NCBI RefSeq assembly: GCF_022829685.1
Contig: NZ_JAKSYE010000054.1
Coordinates: 186,001 to 250,000 of the forward strand
Length of the DNA: 64,000 nucleotides
Origin: Methylobacterium sp. E-045
Lineage (GTDB): Bacteria; Pseudomonadota; Alphaproteobacteria; Rhizobiales; Beijerinckiaceae
Direction of reading: 5' to 3'
The translations under genes were made by a program, and so were the position numbers. The notes below the pieces were generated by a model, which did no database searches, was not told the DNA's origin, and was given only the letters and a program-made list of their open reading frames with translations. This document shows, piece after piece, positions 58,936 to 64,000 of this stretch (position 1 is its first letter; the number at the start of each line of letters is the position of its first letter).

Positions 58936-59398
58936 ACTCGAACCCTCGTGTCCCACGCGGACCCGGCAAGATTTGCCGAGTTCAGGGTTAGCGAACGGTT
59001 AACGGGACGGGGTGAAGGGCGATAAATCCCATCTTCGCGCGCGCCGATCCCGAGCCGGGGGTACCCTGGGCGATCGCGTGTCCGAGGCCGGGGCTATCAG
59101 GCGATGCTGGATCGTCCCGATCGTCGGTCGTCGGTCTGCTGGTCCGGCGCTCCAAACGGGCAGGCGGCGTCGCAGCCATACGTTCGGTGAGCGTGATCTC
59201 GATGCGGTCACACGGCCCCGCCTTCGGCCACGGCTGTCCCGGTGCCGATGGGACACAGGCCTACGGCGGCAGCCGAGAAATCGCATGTTTCCTCACCGGA
59301 TCGGTACGCGGGTCCCTTGCACGGTGGGAACGCGGCTTGTACAGCACGCCACTCGCTCATCGCGACCGCCGAAAAAGCTGGCAGCGACGGGAGAGACT
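58936..59398. other. Intergenic region between flhA and tRNA-Ser
   Basis: Holds the flhA promoter on the minus strand with a CtrA-type box, and presumably the tRNA promoter near 59350. No gene is supported; the open frames are short and lack family features. Confidence 0.5.
58988..59003 (-). promoter_or_regulatory. CtrA box upstream of flhA
   Basis: TTAG, seven bases, TTAAC: one mismatch to the CtrA consensus TTAA-N7-TTAAC. It is 53 bp before the flhA start, where CtrA activates class II flagellar genes in relatives such as Caulobacter. Confidence 0.7.
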
Positions 59399-59488
59399 GG
59401 AGGGGTGGCCGAGTGGTTGAAGGCGCACGCCTGGAAAGTGTGTATACCGGAAACGGTATCGCGGGTTCGAATCCCGCTCCCTCCGCCA
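59399..59488 (+). tRNA. tRNA-Ser (anticodon GGA)
   Basis: A 90-nt tRNA with a complete acceptor stem (GGAGGGG pairing with CTCCCTCC less discriminator G), D-arm GCCGAGTGGTTGAAGGC, anticodon loop CTGGAAA with anticodon GGA, a long variable arm typical of tRNA-Ser (TGTATACCGGAAACGGTATC), T-arm GCGGGTTCGAATCCCGC and an encoded CCA (59486-59488). It marks the junction to accessory DNA and is a likely integration site. Confidence 0.97.
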
Positions 59489-59847
59489 TTTTACCAAGTC
59501 AAGCCATTGAAATTGCTGCGGAATTTGGCCTGACAACTAGCGACCACCGCCAATTTACCCCACATTTTGTAGCGGCTTGTGTCGGCTAAAGTTGGATCGC
59601 GCTGGACTTCGCCTCGCGCGCGCGGGGCCGAGCGCTTGGGGTGCATGCAGCCTTCTGATCAACGCGACTTTTTTGCCCAGTGGCGCTGATCCCCGGCAAG
59701 GAGGTCTCGTTTAAATAGCGAGCAAGCGCTCAATGCACGCAGCGACATCGGATCACTGCCTGCATGAACGTCCCGCAGTCCGGTTTAGGAATAACGTGTG
59801 CGTGGCAGCCTGATGAATCGGCTTAGGAACGGGAAGGCACTGCGCGG
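59489..59847. other. Gene-free DNA at the presumed island edge
   Basis: Starts directly after the tRNA CCA. The first about 110 bases are clearly AT-richer than the chromosome core. No gene, integrase or repeat is seen here. It may contain the crossover site of an integrative element. Confidence 0.45.
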
Positions 59848-60168
59848 ATGGCGACCAGCAGGATAGACCTCGGAGGCACGGGCTCGCCGGAGGCGCTCGT
59901 CAAACGTATCCTACATGCCGAAACGAACCTTCTGGTACCCGTGCCGATACAGGAGATATGTGTACGCCTTGGGATCCTCAGGACCGAGGACCTGGACACT
60001 GAGGAGTGCGAGGGCGGCCTCGTCACCAACGCGAATCGGATCGAGCCGAACTCGGACGAGCGCGTCGCACCAGGCGCTGAGGCGCGGCTGACGGAGGGTC
60101 GCGCATGGCGAGCGCGAGGCCCGGTAGGACGCGAAGGCCGGCCCGCGATGGCTGCGGCGGCCCGATGA
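59848..60168 (+). pseudogene. Truncated ImmA/IrrE metallopeptidase gene remnant
   Basis: The first about 64 codons (SPEALVKRILHAETNLLVPVPIQEICVRLGILRTEDLDTEECEGGLVTNANR) match the N-terminal part of ImmA/IrrE-family zinc peptidases, which continue with a strand and the HExxH helix. Here the frame turns into unrelated Arg/Ala-rich sequence after about 60040 and stops at 60168 without any HExxH. It is therefore a 5' remnant, probably left by recombination in the island. A complete ImmA-family gene lies at 60385-61149 on the other strand. Confidence 0.65.
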
Positions 60169-60229
60169 CGACGATGGTTTCGCGGCGAGCAAGATCGTCC
60201 GCCGCAGCGGCGTCCAAGGCGTCCGGTGA

Positions 60230-60349
60230 TCACTCTTCCGGCGTGGAGAGAGCGATCCTGATCTTCATGGGCCTGCCATACGGCCGTATGAAATCCTGGC
60301 GGAAGCAGCTGAAGCGATCATAGTTGAGGATGCCCTGGGCGAAAGCCAT
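60230..60349 (-). CDS. Doubtful 39-residue frame or gene fragment
   Basis: Reads MAFAQGILNYDRFSCFRQDF then IRPYGRPMKIRIALSTPEE. The composition is protein-like and unlike chance GC-rich frames, but no family is recognised and no ribosome site is evident. It lies just downstream of the ImmA gene on the same strand and may be the tail of a deleted gene. Confidence 0.25.
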   Translation of the reverse strand: MAFAQGILNYDRFSCFRQDFIRPYGRPMKIRIALSTPEE

Positions 60350-60384
60350 GGTCGCGTCGTCCGTATCGACGACCTTGGTAGGCG

Positions 60385-61149
60385 TCAGCCGAGACCTCGT
60401 TCCGGAATGGTGAGCACCGTGATCACTTCGTCCGGTCCGCTCTGGAACGACTGCTCCTTGACCTCGTACCGGTCGCATCCCCGGAAATCGAACCAAGCGT
60501 CCGCCCCGATGGCTCGGGGGAAGGTCTCTTCGGCGGCGCTGCGATGCAGGAGGCTGTAGGCGAAAGTCTCCGGGTCGAGGTCGCTCTTGAGCCTCCACCA
60601 ACCCGGCACAATCGGCGACGGGATCGCCCAGCGACCGCTCGAGACGCTGTCCCTCACCACGACGATGGGAAACCGTCCCGTCTTCGCCATCTTCAGGACG
60701 GTGGCGGTCTGGCTTGCGTTGAAGTCGCCGGCCACGTCGCGGAGGTTCGAGAGCAGGACGCGCGGAAGCTTCGCGACCACAGGCCTGAACAGGTAGTCCG
60801 GCAGGATCAGGTCGGAGGCGAAGTCGTCCGCCTGACGTTCCGGGTCCAACCTTCCGAGGCGGGAGTTCCCAATTTCCTTCGAGGTGCAAAGCAGCAGTCG
60901 GTTTCGGTGAAGGTGCCAGTGGCCGATTTCGTGCCCGAGCGAGAACCGGCGCCTGACGGCAATGCTCTCGCTGTTGACCGCGATCACCGCGCGACGGCCG
61001 TTGCCGACGATGGTGGCCTCGCAACGATCCATCGGCCTGAACTTGACGACGGCCTCAAGGGAATAGGCGATGGCCTCAAGGTCGATCTCCGAGGGGCTCG
61101 ACACTCCCAGACCCATCAGGACCCGCTCGGCCGCGCTCGGCCTGCTCAC
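60385..61149 (-). CDS. ImmA/IrrE-family zinc metallopeptidase
   Basis: 254 residues from a GTG that overlaps the upstream stop (GTGA), with GAGGGA before it. The zinc site is intact: His73, Glu74 and His77 in SLGHEIGHWHLH and Glu104 in LDPERQADDFASDLILP. A C-terminal domain of about 120 residues follows (VVAKLPRVLLSNLRDVAGDFNASQTATVLKM and beyond). ImmA-type peptidases cleave partner regulators on a stress signal. Third gene of a coupled operon with a sigma factor, opposite a CBASS operon; the likely substrate is the middle protein (inference). Confidence 0.9.
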   Translation of the reverse strand: MSRPSAAERVLMGLGVSSPSEIDLEAIAYSLEAVVKFRPMDRCEATIVGNGRRAVIAVNSESIAVRRRFSLGHEIGHWHLHRNRLLLCTSKEIGNSRLGRLDPERQADDFASDLILPDYLFRPVVAKLPRVLLSNLRDVAGDFNASQTATVLKMAKTGRFPIVVVRDSVSSGRWAIPSPIVPGWWRLKSDLDPETFAYSLLHRSAAEETFPRAIGADAWFDFRGCDRYEVKEQSFQSGPDEVITVLTIPERGLG

Positions 61150-61583
61150 CGTTCTGATCCCTCGTCGTCCTCTCGTTCGAGCCGTTCGAGGTCCGCGAGA
61201 TCGTCGAGAAGACCTTCCTCGTCGCGCTTCGACAATCCCTCCGACTTCCGCGCCGCCATCATCATTCCCGACGCGCCGGGCGCGTTGCGCTTCATCTCGT
61301 CCAATCTGGTTCTTTGCCGCTGGACGTCGGCGAGCGACACGACCGGGGGAGGCGAACGGAACGCCGCGACGCCTCGCTTGGCCGCGGCTAGCCGGCGTCG
61401 GCCGCATTCCGCCTCCGCATTGGCGACGGCCCGTCGTGCGGTGGCGACCGCCTCGTCCGGGGAAGATCCTACCTCGCGTAACTCCGCGGCGATCTCGTCC
61501 TCGGATGAGGCGAGGATGTCGTAGAGTATGGCGTCCTCGATAAGTTCATCAGGAGCGGGTCTTGGCCTCTTGGACGAGCTCAT
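61146..61583 (-). CDS. Small acidic/helical protein between sigma factor and ImmA peptidase (putative anti-sigma or peptidase substrate)
   Basis: 145 residues: DELIEDAILYDILASSEDEIAAELREVG, then SSPDEAVATARRAVANAEAECGRRRLAAAKRGVAAFR, a Pro turn, and a charged end (LDDLADLERLEREDDEGSER). Predicted mostly helical, no transmembrane segment and no clear helix-turn-helix. Its ATG overlaps the sigma-factor stop (ATGA) and its stop overlaps the peptidase GTG. Position and size suggest a regulator held by, or cleaved by, its neighbours; this is inference. The ATG at 61592 is less likely, being too close to the AAGGA site. Confidence 0.75.
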   Translation of the reverse strand: MSSSKRPRPAPDELIEDAILYDILASSEDEIAAELREVGSSPDEAVATARRAVANAEAECGRRRLAAAKRGVAAFRSPPPVVSLADVQRQRTRLDEMKRNAPGASGMMMAARKSEGLSKRDEEGLLDDLADLERLEREDDEGSER

Positions 61584-62176
61584 GTCAGCCATCCTTCGGG
61601 ATCGGAACCCAATCTCTTCCTGATCTTCCTCAACGCATAGTGCACTTGGTTGGACGAAAGCCCGGTCGCCGCCTGCAATTCGGCGCCACCCTTCAGACCG
61701 TCCGCTATCCCCATGATCACGTACTGGACATCCTCGTCGTCCGCGAAGATCGAGAGCGCCGTTGCCACCACGTTGGGCCTTTCCCTTTCCATGACAGCGG
61801 CCTCGGGGTCCGACCCCGCGGCCGCCAACGTATCCGCGTGCGTGCGCATCGCTCCGTTCTTGCCCGCGATGACCGGCGTATCGAAGCCGTCGTGCCTCGC
61901 GAGGGCGTTGCGGCGATGGCCGCCGATGCTTCGCATCATCATTGCCACGGTACGCAAGAAGCCCACGTCGCGGGGGCAGCGGCGCTGCCGTTCGAAGGCG
62001 CTGCAAATGGCCTCTTGCAGGAGGTCGCCCTCCGCGAAATCGGTCCCCGCGCGATAGCGCCGCTCGATCACGATCAGCTTCTGCCGGTCCAGATCTGTCA
62101 GGCCCTCGATGGCGGCCCTGACCTCCTCGTCCGTCAGATCCTGGTCGTCTGGCCGGGTCTCTTCCCCGCCATCCAT
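61580..62176 (-). CDS. Sigma-70 family (ECF-like) RNA polymerase sigma factor
   Basis: 198 residues. Region 2-like segment: YRAGTDFAEGDLLQEAICSAFERQRRCPRDVGFLRTVAMMMRSIGGHRR. Region 4-like helix-turn-helix: VQYVIMGIADGLKGGAELQAATGLSSNQVHYALRKIRKRLG. A strong GGGGGAG site five bases before the ATG at 62176 sets the start; the frame is open to 62275. First gene of the sigma / small protein / ImmA operon, divergent from the CBASS phospholipase, with a palindromic site between. Confidence 0.85.
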   Translation of the reverse strand: MDGGEETRPDDQDLTDEEVRAAIEGLTDLDRQKLIVIERRYRAGTDFAEGDLLQEAICSAFERQRRCPRDVGFLRTVAMMMRSIGGHRRNALARHDGFDTPVIAGKNGAMRTHADTLAAAGSDPEAAVMERERPNVVATALSIFADDEDVQYVIMGIADGLKGGAELQAATGLSSNQVHYALRKIRKRLGSDPEGWLT

Positions 62177-62213
62177 ACCGCTCCCCCGATCATTTGTGCC
62201 GGGCTCGGGCCCG

Positions 62214-62247
62214 TTCTCGGAATTATTTCTCGGATCAAATCCGAGAA
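62214..62247. promoter_or_regulatory. Palindromic operator with extra half-site between the sigma factor and CBASS operons
   Basis: A perfect 9-3-9 palindrome, TTCTCGGAT-CAA-ATCCGAGAA (62227-62247), preceded by a third half-site TTCTCGGAA (62214-62222) in direct orientation at a 13-bp offset. It is 38-71 bp upstream of the sigma-factor start and 96-129 bp upstream of the CapV start, so a bound protein could control both promoters. Confidence 0.7.
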
Positions 62248-62342
62248 TCCCGCCTCGGCCGGCACTCACGATCAAGATGACACCCCGGCGGCCAAACGCA
62301 ACCGAGAGGCGCGGTCGGACACACAGAAGACGGAGAACATGG

Positions 62343-63476
62343 ATGGAGGGCGAAGATGGATCGACGGTCGCCGAACCCAGCGTGGCGCGCAGGCCCTACA
62401 GGGTGTTGAGCCTCGACGGCGGCGGCATGCGTGGGACGTACACGGCGACCTATCTCGCCAAGCTCTGCGAGACCTACGCGACGAGGCGCGGCACAGGCCC
62501 ACTCGACCTCGGCGCCGCCTTCGACCTGATCACCGGGACAAGCACGGGCGCCATCGTCGCGTGCGCCTTGGCCAAGGGTGTGCCGCTCGGTGAGCTCGTC
62601 GAACTCTATCGAAAGCACGGCTCCCAAATCTTCCGCCGCCCGGTGCCCTCCGGGCTCATGGGTGTGCCGGCCGACCTTTTGTGTCGCCCCTCGGCCCTGG
62701 CCTCCGGCGCTAAGGTCTTGCGCGAGGCGCTCGAAGAAAGGTTGGGCAAGATGACTATCGGACAGGTGTGGTCAGAGCGGGGGATCGCACTGTCCGTGCC
62801 GGCGGTGGAGATCAGCCAGCACCGGGCCTGGGTGTTCAAGACGCCGCACCTGCCAGGATCGAACCACCGTGACGACGACACATCCCTCGTCGACGTCTGC
62901 ATGGCGACGAGCGCAGCGCCGATCTTCAGGTCCATGTCCGAGATGGCCTACCAGGACGGGGCCGGAAAGGGGCGCCGCGTGTTCGTCGACGGCGGGCTCT
63001 GGGCGAACAACCCAGTCCTCGTCGGCCTCATCGACGCGTTGGACATGACCGAGCCGGGACAGGAGATCCAGATCTTCTGCTTGGGCACCTGCCCGATGCC
63101 GGCTGGGGAACGCATCCCGCCCGGCGCGCTCGACCGCGGGCTCGGTGAGTGGAAGTTCGGGGGGAAGGCGGCGGAGCTGTCTATCGATGCGCAGCAGTTC
63201 GCCTACGACCACATGGCGATGAAGATCGCCAAGCACGTCAGTCGCCCCTGCACCATCGTCCGCTTCCCGAGCCAGAAGGTGCCGGCGACCCTGCTCCCCT
63301 ACCTCGGCCTCGACGACACCCGGGAGGAGGCCATGGACGCGCTAGTCGACCAAGCGCGGACCGACGCCGACATGACCAACAGCAAGTGCGCTTACCGGAG
63401 CTCCGACCCGGAGGCCGAACTCATCTGCCAGTTGTTCGAGGCCGCTCCCGAGCGAGCCCCGGGCACGGGCGCCTAA
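62343..63476 (+). CDS. capV: CBASS effector: patatin-like phospholipase (CapV type)
   Basis: 377 residues. Oxyanion glycines in LDGGGMRGTYTATYL (24-38), nucleophile Ser67 in GTSTG, and the dyad aspartate in FVDGGLWANNP near residue 220. CapV enzymes are activated by a cyclic dinucleotide from the partner CD-NTase and degrade the inner membrane of infected cells. The ATG at 62343 has GGAG about eight bases upstream. The CD-NTase gene follows after 15 bp. Confidence 0.92.
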   Translation: MEGEDGSTVAEPSVARRPYRVLSLDGGGMRGTYTATYLAKLCETYATRRGTGPLDLGAAFDLITGTSTGAIVACALAKGVPLGELVELYRKHGSQIFRRPVPSGLMGVPADLLCRPSALASGAKVLREALEERLGKMTIGQVWSERGIALSVPAVEISQHRAWVFKTPHLPGSNHRDDDTSLVDVCMATSAAPIFRSMSEMAYQDGAGKGRRVFVDGGLWANNPVLVGLIDALDMTEPGQEIQIFCLGTCPMPAGERIPPGALDRGLGEWKFGGKAAELSIDAQQFAYDHMAMKIAKHVSRPCTIVRFPSQKVPATLLPYLGLDDTREEAMDALVDQARTDADMTNSKCAYRSSDPEAELICQLFEAAPERAPGTGA

Positions 63477-63491
63477 GCCAGGAGGCGAGAC

Positions 63492-64000
63492 ATGTACGAT
63501 TGCTCCGAGAACGTCCTCGGATACCACGACGACGAGGTCACTCTTCCCGACGCCGACCGCAAGACCATGCAGACGCGACGGGATACGAACCGTCAGCGGC
63601 TGCGGGACGGCCTCGAACGCGACGGGAAGCCCGCCGTCGAGGAATGCAGGTCCCAGGGCAGCTACGCCATGAGGACGATGCTGAGGCACCACTCGAACGA
63701 CTACGACATCGACGACGGCGCCTACTTCCTCAAAGAGGATCTGGTCGGGCCCCAGGGCGGCAAGATGACGCCGCGCCAGGCTAAGGAGATGGTCAGGGAC
63801 GCCGTGGACCACGGCTTCTTCAAAAGGCCGCCCGAGGTCAGGAAGAACTGCGTCCGGATCTTCTACTCCGCGGGGTACCACGTCGACATGCCCGTCTATC
63901 GCCGGGTGACGACGACGGACGCCGGCGAGGAGAGCTACTATTACGAACTCGCTGGCGGGTCCGAATGGAAGCGCTCGGACGCCCGGGACGTCACCAAGTG
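63492..64000 (+). CDS. CBASS CD-NTase, DncV-like cyclic dinucleotide synthase (cut by the window end)
   Basis: 169 codons are visible. The nucleotidyltransferase core is intact: Gly56-Ser57 in QGSYAMRTML, metal ligands Asp72 and Asp74 in YDIDDGAYF, and the third Asp132 in HVDMPVY. The DIDDG.Y and VD-P-Y motifs match Vibrio cholerae DncV, so 3',3'-cGAMP is the likely product (inference), fitting the CapV partner. CCAGGAGG precedes the ATG. The C-terminal part and any Cap2/Cap3 genes are outside the window. Confidence 0.92.
   Translation, partial: MYDCSENVLGYHDDEVTLPDADRKTMQTRRDTNRQRLRDGLERDGKPAVEECRSQGSYAMRTMLRHHSNDYDIDDGAYFLKEDLVGPQGGKMTPRQAKEMVRDAVDHGFFKRPPEVRKNCVRIFYSAGYHVDMPVYRRVTTTDAGEESYYYELAGGSEWKRSDARDVTK

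Noticed and set aside
57100..59025. 641-residue plus-strand open frame
   Set aside because: Antisense of flhA; composition typical of reverse-frame shadows.
60544..61524. 326-residue plus-strand frame in the island
   Set aside because: Antisense to the ImmA peptidase and the 145-residue protein, both supported by overlaps and motifs.

Overview
The window is GC-rich alphaproteobacterial chromosome. A Hyphomicrobiales member of the Methylobacterium/Methylorubrum type is the best guess. The reasons are the ChpT-CtrA cell-cycle relay, the divergent mutM / ubiE-ubiB-coaBC cluster, the order lptM-lysA-TIGR02302 protein, the order twin-transmembrane protein / cobalamin adenosyltransferase / etfB-etfA / 3-hydroxybutyryl-CoA dehydrogenase, and a periplasmic PQQ quinoprotein. 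No 16S gene or methylotrophy gene is present, so the genus is inference.

Layout. 1-1.8 kb: 5' part of dnaA, an AT-richer intergenic region with seven GANTC sites, and rpsT. 2.2-13.3 kb: glutathione transferase, two VOC proteins, coaBC, ubiB, ubiE, mutM, a YidB/DUF937 protein, and uvrB with a long N-terminal extension. 13.4-24 kb: transglutaminase-like protein, PRISE-type reductase, ankyrin protein, quinoprotein, thioesterase, deoB, a lone YejF-type ABC ATPase, an SLT-SPOR lytic transglycosylase and a lipoprotein esterase. 24-32 kb: a zinc-type COG0523 GTPase behind a near-perfect Zur-like palindrome, a TetR regulator, upp, a quinone oxidoreductase, a small membrane protein behind a textbook EcfG (general stress) promoter, and an RTX protein. 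31.7-44.5 kb: hbd, etfA, etfB, cobalamin adenosyltransferase, a PagL-like barrel, a TIGR02302 protein, lysA, lptM, several small envelope proteins and cysQ. 44.6-59 kb: a signalling and motility block with chpT, cheA-cheW-cheY-cheB-cheR, ctrA, fliI-fliJ and flhA. CtrA-type sites lie in the ctrA and flhA promoter regions, which fits CtrA control of motility.

59.4-64 kb: tRNA-Ser(GGA), then accessory DNA that reads as a genomic island. It holds a decayed ImmA/IrrE gene fragment, then a three-gene minus-strand operon with overlapping start/stop codons (sigma-70-like factor, 145-residue acidic/helical protein, ImmA/IrrE zinc metallopeptidase). Divergent from it is a CBASS anti-phage operon: a patatin-like phospholipase (CapV type) followed by a DncV-like CD-NTase cut by the window end. 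The divergent promoter region carries a perfect 9-3-9 palindrome plus a third half-site.

The most interesting unit is this sigma factor / small protein / ImmA-peptidase module facing a CBASS operon. By analogy with the known CapH-CapP (repressor plus ImmA-type protease) control of other CBASS operons, I propose a switch in which proteolysis of the middle protein frees or activates the sigma factor. That mechanism is inference; gene identities and overlaps are read from the sequence.
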